This document shows, in pieces, positions 34,427 through 43,685 of a DNA stretch of 64,000 nucleotides. The translations under genes were made by a program, and so were the position numbers. This DNA is from Winogradskyella sediminis (GTDB lineage Bacteria > Bacteroidota > Bacteroidia > Flavobacteriales > Flavobacteriaceae). The first letter of the stretch is position 1. Every line of letters begins with the position of its first letter. The stretch lies in assembly GCF_003387355.1 (NCBI RefSeq), contig NZ_QUNH01000005.1:1-64000 (forward strand), written 5' to 3'. The notes under the pieces were generated by a model. It was not told where the DNA came from, made no database searches, and saw only the letters and a list, made by a program, of their open reading frames with translations.

Positions 34427-37201
34427 TTATCTAACTAATTGTTTTGTTGAAGGTTTAAACTTTGTCAACACAATACCATCTACAGCAGCTTCATATTCTG
34501 CTAAGGTTGGTGTTCTACCTAAAATTGTAGATAATACCACTACAGGTGTTGATGATAATAGAGACTCACCTTTTTTATCACCAGCATCTTTAACGACTCT
34601 TCCTTGGAATAATCGTGTTGAGGTTGCCATAACAGTATCACCAGGCTCCGCTTTTTCTTGGTTACCCATACAAAGGTTACAGCCAGGACGTTCTAAATAC
34701 AGCATGTTTTCATATTTAGTACGTGCTAAACCTTTTGGTGCACTATCATCAAATTCAAACCCAGAATATTTTTGTAATACTTCCCAGTCTCCTTCTTCTT
34801 TTAGTTCATCGACAATGTTATATGTTGGTGGAGCCACAACTAAAGGAGCTTTAAATTCTACTTTTCCTTCTTGTGCTTCAATATTTTTTAGCATCTGTGC
34901 TAATATTTTCATATCTCCTTTATGAACCATACATGAACCCACAAAACCTAAATCGACTTGTTTAGTTCCTCCATAATAAGATAGAGGTCTAATATTATCG
35001 TGCGTATAACGTTTAGATACATCTTCGTTGTTCACATCTGGATCTGCAATCATTGGTTCGGCTATCTCATCTAAATCGATAACAACTTCCGCATGATATT
35101 TAGCATTAGCATCAGGTCTTAAAGAAGGTTTTATACCTGTCTTTAACTCTGTTATTCTAGTTTCTGCTTTTTCTACAAGACCTTTAAGAACTTGTTTTTC
35201 ATTATCCATACCTTTATCAATCATGATTTGGATACGACCTTTTGCAATCTCCAGAGATTCAATCAAAGTTTCATCTTCTGAAATACAGATAGATGCCTTT
35301 GCTTTCATTTCGGCGGTCCAGTCTGTAAATGTAAAGGCTTCATCTGCAGTTAATGTTCCGATGTGTACTTCAATCACACGACCTTGGAAAACATTTTCAC
35401 CGCCAAATTGCTTTAACATTTGTTGTTGTGTTGCATGTACGACATCACGGAAATCCATATAAGATTTCATGTTACCCTTAAAGGTTACTTTAACAGACTC
35501 AGGAATTGGCATAGACGCTTCACCTGTAGCTAAAGCTAGTGCAACAGTACCAGAATCAGCTCCAAAGGCTACACCTTTGGACATACGTGTATGTGAATCT
35601 CCTCCAATAATGATGTCCCAATCACCAACTGTAATATCGTTTAATACTTTATGAATAACGTCTGTCATTGGAAAGTACTTTCCTTTTGGATCACGACCTG
35701 TAATTAACCCGAAGTCGTTCATAAAACGCATTAATCTTGGAATGTTAGCTTTAGATTTATCATCCCAAACCGATGCTGTATGACAACCCGATTGGTACGC
35801 TCCATCTACTATAGGAGAAATTACCGTTGCAGCCATCATCTCTAATTCTTGAGATGTCATTAATCCGGTAGTATCCTGAGATCCAACGATGTTAACTTCT
35901 GCACGTACATAAGAACCTGCATGTAATGTAGCACCTGAAGTCCCTACGGCATTTTTATTAAATATTTTTTCTACTGCTGTTAGGCCCTGACCTTCAATAG
36001 ACACTTCTTTAGAAGGTGCATAAACTTGAGGTACGTCAATACCTAATACGTTACAAGCAAATGTTTGTAATTTTTTACCAAAAACAACAGCATAAGATCC
36101 ACCTGCTTTCATAAACTCCATTTTCTGTGGTGTAAATGCCGCAGAAACATCTTTAAGCTCTTGGTCTCCGTTGTATAATTTTTTCTCTTTTGTATTTATA
36201 GTTAATACCGTACCTGTAGCAACGGAGTATACTTCTTTTAAAATTGGCTCACCATCTTCATCAACAATAGTATTACCATTCTCATCCTTTTGTTGTACCC
36301 AGTTTTTAAGATCTAAACCAATACCTCCTGTAACTCCTACTGTAGTTAAGAAGATTGGTGCTATTCCATTTGTCCCAGCAATAACGGGAGCAATATTAAT
36401 AAATGGAACGTATGGACTAGAAGGAATACCTGTCCATAAAGCGACATTATTTACACCAGACATTCTAGAAGATCCAACTCCCATAGTACCTTTTTCTGCA
36501 ATTAGCATGACACGTTTATCTGGATGTGCTTCTTTTAATGCTAATAATTCCTTTTGCATTTCTTTATTATGCTCAAACATACACTGGCCATGTAACTCAC
36601 GGTCTGACCTTGAGTGTGCATCACCACCTGGAGATAACAAATCGGTTGAGATATCGCCAACACCAGCGATATAAGTTACCACCTTAATTTCTTCTTCAAT
36701 CTCTGGTAACTTAGTAAAAAATTCTGCTTGAGCATAGCTCTCAATTAAATCTTTAGCTATTGGATTACCTTCATTATAAGCCGCTTCAATACGCGATGTG
36801 TCCGCTTCGTATAAAAACACCTGAGTTTTTAAAACTTCGGCTGCTTGCTTTGCAATATCTATATCGTCACCCAACGCCAGGTCTAATAGGACTTTTACAG
36901 AAGGTCCACCTTTCATGTGTGATAATTGTTCAAAAGCAAACGCTGGGGAAATTTCTTCTACAATAGCCTCACCTAAGATAATCTCTTTTAAAAACTGAGC
37001 CTTAACACCAGCTGCACTCGTTGTTCCTGGTAAAACATTATAGATAAAAAAGTTAAGAGAATCTTCTCTATACTCATTGTCTACATCTTTAATCTGCTCA
37101 ATTATTTTACTTAATAATTCAGCACCATCAATAGGTTGCGGATGAAGTCCTTGTGTTTTTCGTTCTTCTATCTGCTTTAGGTAATCTTGATAAATACTCA
37201 T
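34427..37201 (-). CDS. acnB: Aconitate hydratase B / 2-methylisocitrate dehydratase
   Basis: This 924-residue protein has the AcnB order: an N-terminal HEAT-like domain (about 1-160), then the swivel domain (GVGSSRMSGVNNVALWTG), then the catalytic domains with the cluster cysteines in GSCMVHKGDM and RPGCNLCMGNQE. AcnB-type enzymes act in the TCA cycle and, in some species, on 2-methylisocitrate; apo-AcnB can bind mRNA under iron starvation. The upstream 313-base gap holds no gene but contains an 11-bp inverted repeat. A second, unrelated-order aconitase follows downstream. Confidence 0.95.
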   Translation of the reverse strand: MSIYQDYLKQIEERKTQGLHPQPIDGAELLSKIIEQIKDVDNEYREDSLNFFIYNVLPGTTSAAGVKAQFLKEIILGEAIVEEISPAFAFEQLSHMKGGPSVKVLLDLALGDDIDIAKQAAEVLKTQVFLYEADTSRIEAAYNEGNPIAKDLIESYAQAEFFTKLPEIEEEIKVVTYIAGVGDISTDLLSPGGDAHSRSDRELHGQCMFEHNKEMQKELLALKEAHPDKRVMLIAEKGTMGVGSSRMSGVNNVALWTGIPSSPYVPFINIAPVIAGTNGIAPIFLTTVGVTGGIGLDLKNWVQQKDENGNTIVDEDGEPILKEVYSVATGTVLTINTKEKKLYNGDQELKDVSAAFTPQKMEFMKAGGSYAVVFGKKLQTFACNVLGIDVPQVYAPSKEVSIEGQGLTAVEKIFNKNAVGTSGATLHAGSYVRAEVNIVGSQDTTGLMTSQELEMMAATVISPIVDGAYQSGCHTASVWDDKSKANIPRLMRFMNDFGLITGRDPKGKYFPMTDVIHKVLNDITVGDWDIIIGGDSHTRMSKGVAFGADSGTVALALATGEASMPIPESVKVTFKGNMKSYMDFRDVVHATQQQMLKQFGGENVFQGRVIEVHIGTLTADEAFTFTDWTAEMKAKASICISEDETLIESLEIAKGRIQIMIDKGMDNEKQVLKGLVEKAETRITELKTGIKPSLRPDANAKYHAEVVIDLDEIAEPMIADPDVNNEDVSKRYTHDNIRPLSYYGGTKQVDLGFVGSCMVHKGDMKILAQMLKNIEAQEGKVEFKAPLVVAPPTYNIVDELKEEGDWEVLQKYSGFEFDDSAPKGLARTKYENMLYLERPGCNLCMGNQEKAEPGDTVMATSTRLFQGRVVKDAGDKKGESLLSSTPVVVLSTILGRTPTLAEYEAAVDGIVLTKFKPSTKQLVR

Positions 37202-37514
37202 GGAAGGATTGTTTAGTTCTATTTTTTTAATCTAAGGGATATAAAAAAATTACAGTCTTATTTTTTTTTGTTTAAAAGTTTTGCAAATTAATATAAAGAT
37301 TTAAAAATACACTATACTAAAACATTATTATCATACTATTTTAGTATAGCGATATAAAATTTTGATATGCCTATTAAATTCCTAGAAGAATTGACCATAT
37401 AGTTGACTATTTGTATAGTATACATACAGCATAACAACCATTATTTTATAGCATCAATGCTACTTCTATAATCGGTTTGAAAAAAAAATATGTAGAAAGA
37501 TGAAGTTAGAAGAG
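37202..37514. other. Non-coding region upstream of acnB with AT-rich inverted repeats
   Basis: There is no gene in these 313 bases. CTATACTAAAA (37312-37322) and TTTTAGTATAG (37339-37349) form a perfect 11-bp inverted repeat with a 16-base spacer; a related TATAGTATAC lies at 37414-37423. A short hairpin TAGCAT/ATGCTA is at 37450-37463, just past the end of the MoxR gene. No consensus TAnnTTTG element was found for acnB. Confidence 0.55.
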
Positions 37515-38468
37515 TTAAAATAAACTTTGAATAATATTCTCATCACTAACTCCTTCGGCTTCGGCTTTGTAGTTTTTAATAATACGATGTCTTAAAATAC
37601 CTGTTGCTACAGCCTGTACATCTTCTATATCTGGCGAGAATTTACCATGAGTTGCCGCATGGGTTTTAGCCGCTAATATTAAATTTTGAGAGGCTCGTGG
37701 TCCTGCTCCCCAATCTACAAACTCTTTAACGATTTCTGCTGCAGAATTTTCTTTGGGTCTAGTTTTAGAAACCATCGATACCGCGTATTCTATAACATTA
37801 TCTGCTACAGGCATACGACGAATCACATTTTGGAAATCAATTATTTCTTGAGCAGAAAATAAAGCATTAACCGTCATTTTAACATCTGTAGTAGTGGCTT
37901 TTACCACATCTACTTCTTCTTGAAACGATGGATATTTTAAATTAATAGCAAACATAAAGCGATCTAACTGCGCTTCTGGTAAAGGATATGTTCCTTCTTG
38001 CTCTATAGGGTTTTGAGTCGCCAATACAAAATAAGGTAAATCTAATTTATATTGATGTCCCGCTACAGTTACCGAACGTTCTTGCATTGCCTCTAATAAA
38101 GCAGCCTGTGTTTTAGGAGGTGTTCTGTTAATCTCATCAGCCAATATAATATTGGAGAAAATTGGCCCTTTTATAAATTTGAACTGTCTGTTTTCGTCTA
38201 ATATTTCGCTTCCTAAAATATCACTTGGCATTAAATCTGGTGTAAACTGAATACGTTTAAAATTGAGACCTAATGCTTGTGCAATGGTATTTACCATTAA
38301 GGTTTTTGCCAATCCTGGAACTCCGATTAATAAAGAATGACCACCAGAAAAAATAGAAATTAATATTTGGTCTACAACATCATCTTGACCGATGATAACT
38401 TTGGCAACTTCTTGTTTTAGTGCAGCATATTTTTTTACAAAATTTTCAATTATTGCAACATCAGACAT
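37515..38468 (-). CDS. MoxR-family AAA+ ATPase
   Basis: This 317-residue protein has Walker A GVPGLAKTLM (near residue 45), Walker B IILADEINR (near 105) and sensor ATQNPIEQEGTYPLPEAQLD. MoxR ATPases act as chaperones that activate or insert metal cofactors, usually with a DUF58/von Willebrand factor partner. Here none of the usual Bat or DUF58 genes follow; the next gene is acnB after a long gap. It starts 6 bases after the SurA-like gene, so it belongs to the foldase operon. ATG 38468 is preferred over a TTG two codons upstream. Confidence 0.93.
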   Translation of the reverse strand: MSDVAIIENFVKKYAALKQEVAKVIIGQDDVVDQILISIFSGGHSLLIGVPGLAKTLMVNTIAQALGLNFKRIQFTPDLMPSDILGSEILDENRQFKFIKGPIFSNIILADEINRTPPKTQAALLEAMQERSVTVAGHQYKLDLPYFVLATQNPIEQEGTYPLPEAQLDRFMFAINLKYPSFQEEVDVVKATTTDVKMTVNALFSAQEIIDFQNVIRRMPVADNVIEYAVSMVSKTRPKENSAAEIVKEFVDWGAGPRASQNLILAAKTHAATHGKFSPDIEDVQAVATGILRHRIIKNYKAEAEGVSDENIIQSLF

Positions 38469-38474
38469 ATTCAA

Positions 38475-39914
38475 TTATTTTTTTAACCAGTTACTTTTAA
38501 AATCACAGTCTTTATACACACCATTGACTTTTACATAAGTTTCTGCAATGGTTTCTTTCTGCCATTTTGCAATCGCATCGACTTGCTTATCTTGTAAGGC
38601 TAATTCTTTAATTTTTAAATAATCTTTTGCGAAGTCAGCTTCATGATCGTCAATACGATCTGTAACAGTTAAAATTTTAAATTTAATTCTATTTACACGG
38701 TCTTCATCTTGAATAACTTCACTAATCTCTCCGTCTTTTAAATCTTGAATTTGTGCATACAATTCTGGTTCCATACGTGTTAATTCAAAATTAAAATCTT
38801 GAGTTACTGGATTGGTCATTTGCCCTCCTTCGTATTTAGTTTCTTTTTCGTCACTAAATTCTCTTGCCGCTTCAGCAAAGGTTAATGTACCGTCTACAAT
38901 TTTAGCTCTCACTTTATCAATTTCATCTTTTGCCTCTTGAATTGCTTCTTGAGTCAATTCTGGTCGGATTAAAATATGTCTAACGTCGTATTCCTGACCT
39001 CTAATTTTTTCTAATAAAATGATATGATATCCAAAATCTGTTTCAAATGGCTCAGAAATTTCACCTTCTTGTAATGAGAACGCAACATCTCTAAACTCTT
39101 TTACCATTCTAGGTTGATTTCGGTTTAAAGTATACTTCCCTCCTGTTGATTTTGAAGCAGAATCTTCAGTATAAAACAATACTTTAGTGGTAAAGCTAGA
39201 TCCGTTTTCTTCCACATCTTTTTTGAAACCTTTTAATTTATCAATAACGGCTTGTTTAGATTCTTCTGTTACTTCTGGAATAATAACGATTTGAGCCAAT
39301 TTAAGTTCTGTTCCAAAAATTGGACGTTCGTCTACAGGAATATCGTTAAAAAACGTACGTACTTCTTCTGGTGTAACTTCAATATCACCAATAACTTTGG
39401 TACGCATTTCTTGAGCGAGATAACCATTTTTATTAATCTCATACATCTCATCTCTCAAAGCTTGTTCAGAATCCTTTTTATAGAAATCTAATAACCCTTG
39501 CATATCTCCTTTGGTCTGTGCTAAGATACCTTGTATTTGCTGCTCTGTACGCGACTTAATATATAGCTCGTTTACAACAATACTATCTTGTATGGCTTGA
39601 TGTGCATACAATTTACTTTCTAACAGACTTCCAAAAAGTTCGCATCGTGTTACATCTTTTAAATCAGCACCTTGGGCTTTTAATTGCGCAATTTCTCTAT
39701 CTAAATCAGATTCTAAAATGATAAAATCACCTACAACTGCAGCAACACCATCTGCTTTTATGCGTGTTTTATTAACTATAGTGTCCTTAGTTTGCTCAAC
39801 TTCTACAACATCATCATTAATGATTTCTTGAGCATGACTAAAGTTGAAAGATATAAAACCAACCAGTAAGGCCGATTTAATTAAAAATTTGAAATTTATT
39901 CTGTTTAATAGCAT
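38475..39914 (-). CDS. SurA-like periplasmic peptidyl-prolyl isomerase
   Basis: This protein of about 479 residues has a signal peptide (ending FNFSHAQ), a SurA N-terminal chaperone region (VAAVVGDFIILESDLDREI) and two parvulin-type domains (about residues 195-300 with YDVRHILIRP marking the second). SurA escorts outer membrane beta-barrels through the periplasm. The ATG at 39914 lies within the 3' end of the upstream foldase gene (38-base overlap); an earlier in-frame ATG at 39929 is possible. Confidence 0.88.
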   Translation of the reverse strand: MLLNRINFKFLIKSALLVGFISFNFSHAQEIINDDVVEVEQTKDTIVNKTRIKADGVAAVVGDFIILESDLDREIAQLKAQGADLKDVTRCELFGSLLESKLYAHQAIQDSIVVNELYIKSRTEQQIQGILAQTKGDMQGLLDFYKKDSEQALRDEMYEINKNGYLAQEMRTKVIGDIEVTPEEVRTFFNDIPVDERPIFGTELKLAQIVIIPEVTEESKQAVIDKLKGFKKDVEENGSSFTTKVLFYTEDSASKSTGGKYTLNRNQPRMVKEFRDVAFSLQEGEISEPFETDFGYHIILLEKIRGQEYDVRHILIRPELTQEAIQEAKDEIDKVRAKIVDGTLTFAEAAREFSDEKETKYEGGQMTNPVTQDFNFELTRMEPELYAQIQDLKDGEISEVIQDEDRVNRIKFKILTVTDRIDDHEADFAKDYLKIKELALQDKQVDAIAKWQKETIAETYVKVNGVYKDCDFKSNWLKK

Positions 39915-40728
39915 CGTTTGTAATATCATTTTCGAGTTGCTTAATGAGCTCTAATTTTCTCTTGTTTATAACAATTTTCTTAATTGACGAACTTACATAA
40001 TCCAAAGGTGCATAGTCGTTTTGAAGTCGTACGTCATTTACTAGCATCAAATATAGGTTTAATGAATCTTTGAGTTGTAAGAAATTAGTTTTTTTTAACA
40101 GTTCATTTTTATTGCTGTTATTGATAATTGGAATTTTTTCGGCCACACGACTTAATTTTAACCAAATGGAATCGTTTAAAGAGTACGACCTAAACTGTAC
40201 CGAAATAGAATCTAAATACATTTTGTCTTTAGTTTCGAAACGTTTAAATCGTTTTTTAATTGTATCTAAGTTAACTGGATTTAATGGTAAACTGACATAC
40301 CTAAACTGAATTAAATCGTCGTTAAGTTTAAAAGACTCTTTATTATTATCGTAAAATAATTGTAATGTCTCGCGTTGCACTGTAGAATCAATATTCTTTT
40401 TCACCAAACCTTCTAAATACGCTTTGGTGTACAAATCATTTTTATATTGTTCTACTAATTTAGAAAACTCATTTTGCTTGTCTTCAGAAAGATTCACTAA
40501 TGCTCCATCCATTAACAGTAGGCGTCTTGCCCAACGATTAATATAGGCATTAACCATTAATGTACTATCTTGTTGCGATGTCCCTTCTGGAACCACATCC
40601 TTAATATCATTCATATAGAGGTAACTTTCGTTAACTCTAGCCACAGGGTTATCATCATTAGCCTTTTTAAAGTAGTCACAGCTACTAAAAAGGAGACAAA
40701 CACTGCATATGTATAAGAACTGTTTCAA
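39877..40728 (-). CDS. Lipoprotein related to SurA/PpiC chaperones
   Basis: This 283-residue lipoprotein has lipobox FSSC with C17. The mature N-terminus (VARVNESYLYMNDIKDVVP) and the helical region that follows resemble the SurA N-terminal chaperone domain, but no clear parvulin domain is visible, so it may be a chaperone without isomerase activity. It sits between two parvulin-containing genes and overlaps the downstream SurA-like gene, so a shared role in outer membrane protein folding is likely. Confidence 0.78.
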   Translation of the reverse strand: MKQFLYICSVCLLFSSCDYFKKANDDNPVARVNESYLYMNDIKDVVPEGTSQQDSTLMVNAYINRWARRLLLMDGALVNLSEDKQNEFSKLVEQYKNDLYTKAYLEGLVKKNIDSTVQRETLQLFYDNNKESFKLNDDLIQFRYVSLPLNPVNLDTIKKRFKRFETKDKMYLDSISVQFRSYSLNDSIWLKLSRVAEKIPIINNSNKNELLKKTNFLQLKDSLNLYLMLVNDVRLQNDYAPLDYVSSSIKKIVINKRKLELIKQLENDITNDAIKQNKFQIFN

Positions 40729-40741
40729 AAAAAATGGGAAA

Positions 40742-42685
40742 TTAGTTTTCTACTTTATTTTTTATATCTGTTAAAGTGTCTTGATTGACTTCAACATTAA
40801 AGCGATCGTAGAGGCTGTTAATCCAATTGGTTTCAATTTCCGCTTGGTAATCATTGATGACACTTCCCCTTGCTTCTTCCAAAGTTTTTTGTCCGGCTGG
40901 TAAAACTTCAATCACATTGATAACATGGTAAGCTTCATTATGCTTGTAAATTTCTGATATACCTTTTTTAGCTTCGAAATTTGAAGGCATAATTGAATTA
41001 TCTGCAGCGTACGTTCCTTTTGTAAAGATAACGTTTTGCTTTTCCTTAGTATTTAGCGCACTTTCAATGTCTGCTTCAGAAGCTCCTTTTTTCATCATTT
41101 TAAGAATCTTCTTCATCTTAGATTTACTAGCAGACGTTGCCATAACGACACCCACACGGTCATTCCATTGATAATTAGATTTGTTTTTAGCGTAGAACTC
41201 TTCAATACCTATAGAATCTTTAGAAGCCTTATTCCATACTTCTTTTTCCATTAAATCAAATAATAATAAACCGTCTCTATATTCTTTTAAGATGTTGGCA
41301 TATTCCGGATTTTCAACTTCTAAATTATCCTCTCTATACTTTAAAATTGATTTTTCGAAGAAGCTTTCAAACTCGTTATCAATTACGGTTTCGAAAGGCA
41401 CATTTTTCCCAGTATAAATACGCTGAACATTTTTTAAATGTTTTCCAAAATCGTTAAAAGTGAAAATGGTTTTATTTATTGAAAATAAGGTTTCGGTTCC
41501 TTTGAAATCCGCAGGTACCTCCCAAGTACGATTATAAAAATCTGTAGTCAGTAAACCTGTAAAATAGGGTTTAGCTTCAGCATTATAATCTATTTCGTAA
41601 CGATTTTTAAGTTTCTCAACTAAAGATTTCTGAATTAATTTAGATCTTGAATCTCTTTTCACTTTGGCTTCTAAAGCCGATTTTACATTCTCTAAAGGTT
41701 CTATGGGTTGCCATTCAATTCGTTTTACAATATGCCAACCATAGGCTGATTTAAATGGCTTACTAATTTCTCCATCTTGACTTAAACCAAAAGCCACATC
41801 CTCAAACTCTGTAGAACTTAGTTGACCACTCTTAAATGGTGCAATCCTTCCTCCTTCTCTGGCTGAACTTTTATCTTCTGAAAACTGTTTTGCTAATGCG
41901 TCAAAACTTTCACCTTGTTTTAGTTTTTTGTAAATATCATTAATTCGATCTTCTGGATTTACAAGTGAATCTTTAGGATTTAAATTTACCATAATATGTG
42001 CTACAGTAACCGTCCCACGAGAAGGACGTCTGTCATTAACTTTTACTACATGGTAACCAAACTGCGTACGAAATGGCATTGAAATTTCTCCCTCTTTGGT
42101 ATTATACGCGGCAGTTTCAAAATCGTACACCATTTTAAACGCTGAAAAATAACCTAAATCTTCAAGAAAGATAGTTTTACCGTTATGCATTTCAGCTTTT
42201 ACCTTGTCGTAACCTTCTTCCAAAGCGCGTTTTCTTAACGCTAAAACTTCGTTATAAGCATTAATGGTATCTTTTGCTGAAGCATCTAAGCGCACTAAAA
42301 TATGAGAAGCGTTAATATCTATATTACTGCGTTCATACGCTTCTTGTACTAACTCTTCTGTAACTTTATTTTCTGAAATATAATTGCTTATCAACTGCTT
42401 CTTGTATCTAGCAAATTCGCGCTGGTAGCTTTTGTCTTCATCCAACTTTAAGCGTTTAGCTTCTTTTAATTTGAGCTGGTATTCGGTAAATAGTTTTAAG
42501 TAGCCATTAACATCCTTTTGACTTTCATCTTGAACTAAATCTAAATTTTTATTATAGACTCTTAAAAATTCTGAAGCCATTATTGATTCTCCATCTACTT
42601 TGAGAAGCACGGCGTCATTATCTTGCGAAAAAGAAAAATTTAGTGCAAAAAACACTAAAAACAAACATTTCAAACTAAGTTTCAT
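40742..42685 (-). CDS. Large PpiC/SurA-type peptidyl-prolyl isomerase
   Basis: This 647-residue exported protein has a signal peptide ending ALNFSFSQ. After a SurA-like helical segment come two parvulin domains: one starting near residue 125 (INASHILVRLDAS, FRTQFGYHVVKV) and one near residue 225 (VTVAHIMVNLNP, FKSAYGWHIVKR). A long C-terminal helical region follows. It is the first gene of the four-gene foldase/MoxR operon and has a full-consensus promoter. Confidence 0.9.
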   Translation of the reverse strand: MKLSLKCLFLVFFALNFSFSQDNDAVLLKVDGESIMASEFLRVYNKNLDLVQDESQKDVNGYLKLFTEYQLKLKEAKRLKLDEDKSYQREFARYKKQLISNYISENKVTEELVQEAYERSNIDINASHILVRLDASAKDTINAYNEVLALRKRALEEGYDKVKAEMHNGKTIFLEDLGYFSAFKMVYDFETAAYNTKEGEISMPFRTQFGYHVVKVNDRRPSRGTVTVAHIMVNLNPKDSLVNPEDRINDIYKKLKQGESFDALAKQFSEDKSSAREGGRIAPFKSGQLSSTEFEDVAFGLSQDGEISKPFKSAYGWHIVKRIEWQPIEPLENVKSALEAKVKRDSRSKLIQKSLVEKLKNRYEIDYNAEAKPYFTGLLTTDFYNRTWEVPADFKGTETLFSINKTIFTFNDFGKHLKNVQRIYTGKNVPFETVIDNEFESFFEKSILKYREDNLEVENPEYANILKEYRDGLLLFDLMEKEVWNKASKDSIGIEEFYAKNKSNYQWNDRVGVVMATSASKSKMKKILKMMKKGASEADIESALNTKEKQNVIFTKGTYAADNSIMPSNFEAKKGISEIYKHNEAYHVINVIEVLPAGQKTLEEARGSVINDYQAEIETNWINSLYDRFNVEVNQDTLTDIKNKVEN

Positions 42686-42735
42686 AATTTAATCGTGATT
42701 TGTATTGATATAAATAACGTACTTTTAAAACTCAG

Positions 42736-42765
42736 CAAAAGTAACATAAATAGCGTATTTAGCAA
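42736..42765 (-). promoter_or_regulatory. Promoter of the foldase-MoxR operon
   Basis: On the minus strand, TTG (42765-42763), 19 bases, then TACTTTTG (42743-42736), 51 bases before the start codon of the large PpiC-type gene. Confidence 0.7.
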
Positions 42766-42937
42766 GCGGAATAAAAGGCATTATTTTAATAATCACTGCT
42801 AGTTACGTCGTAAAAATCACACCCGAATGATAAGTAGTTATAATTTACAATGATTTTAACAATTAAAATTAGCCTAACATCGATTAGATTTAAATATCGC
42901 TAAGGCATTTTATAATTTTATAAAAATTGTAAAGTGC

Positions 42938-43387
42938 ATGAAATACACCAGCGAGATCCTTATTAATGAATCCATTTCGGAAGTAATTAAAAAATACAGT
43001 TCTGCAGCCAACTTAAAACACTGGCAAGCAGGTTTAGTTAGCACCGAACACATTTCTGGAAATCCGAGTGAAATTGGTGCTACGATGCGTTTAATCTTTA
43101 ACTTTGGCAAACGCAAAATGGAAATTATTGAAACGGTAACCAAACAAGATTTTCCTAATGAATTACATCTTACTTATACTACAAATGGTGTACGCAATAT
43201 CCAAGAAAATTATTTTAAGGTTTTAGAAAACAATACTACAAAATGGATTTCTAAAACAGAATGCCAACCCACAAGTTTTAAAATGAGCGTCATGTTGTTT
43301 TTAATGCCTGGTTTATTTAAAAAACAGACAGAAACCTATATGAATAATTTTAAAAATTTTGTAGAACAAGGAACTTCTATTTGTTAG
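42938..43387 (+). CDS. SRPBCC (START-like) domain protein
   Basis: This 149-residue soluble protein spans one SRPBCC/polyketide-cyclase-like fold: an N-terminal strand MKYTSEILINESISEV, a helix with LKHWQAGLV, central strands and a long C-terminal helix (KKQTETYMNNFKNFVEQ). The fold binds hydrophobic ligands in a cavity. No ligand can be named. It precedes a small conserved protein by 48 bases. Confidence 0.82.
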   Translation: MKYTSEILINESISEVIKKYSSAANLKHWQAGLVSTEHISGNPSEIGATMRLIFNFGKRKMEIIETVTKQDFPNELHLTYTTNGVRNIQENYFKVLENNTTKWISKTECQPTSFKMSVMLFLMPGLFKKQTETYMNNFKNFVEQGTSIC

Positions 43388-43435
43388 GCTTACTTTTACA
43401 CCCATTCAACTTTACATAACAACAACATTAAAACA

Positions 43436-43669
43436 ATGCGCAAATTAAAATTGATTTGGGATTTTAGAGGACCAGCAGGACAAAAAACCGCAGAACACCA
43501 TCTTGTACATTTAAAAGAATACATAGAAATTAACCAACTAGACATTACGGTTACTGGTGTAGAAACTATTAACGATATGCATAGCTTAGCCTATTTAGTC
43601 GTTGATGAAGCCGAAATGAAACCAATTAGAGACCAATTAAAACCGCATAGAGGTCTGGTTTATTCTTAA
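43436..43669 (+). CDS. Small conserved protein of unknown function
   Basis: This 77-residue soluble protein starts MRKLKLIWDFRGPAGQKTAE and contains HHLVHLKEYIE, ending near KPHRGLVYS. It has no signal, membrane segment or motif I recognise. Codon use resembles its neighbours and the ATG is well placed, so it looks real. It may share a transcript with the SRPBCC gene and ends 16 bases from the convergent crtY. Confidence 0.75.
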   Translation: MRKLKLIWDFRGPAGQKTAEHHLVHLKEYIEINQLDITVTGVETINDMHSLAYLVVDEAEMKPIRDQLKPHRGLVYS

Positions 43670-43685
43670 TTTTTACTTTCTGTTT

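Noticed and set aside
36171-36674. 167-codon frame opposite acnB, and similar frames opposite acn (32586-33053, 33438-33767)
   Set aside because: They are antisense shadows of highly conserved aconitase coding sequence, with no promoter or family resemblance.
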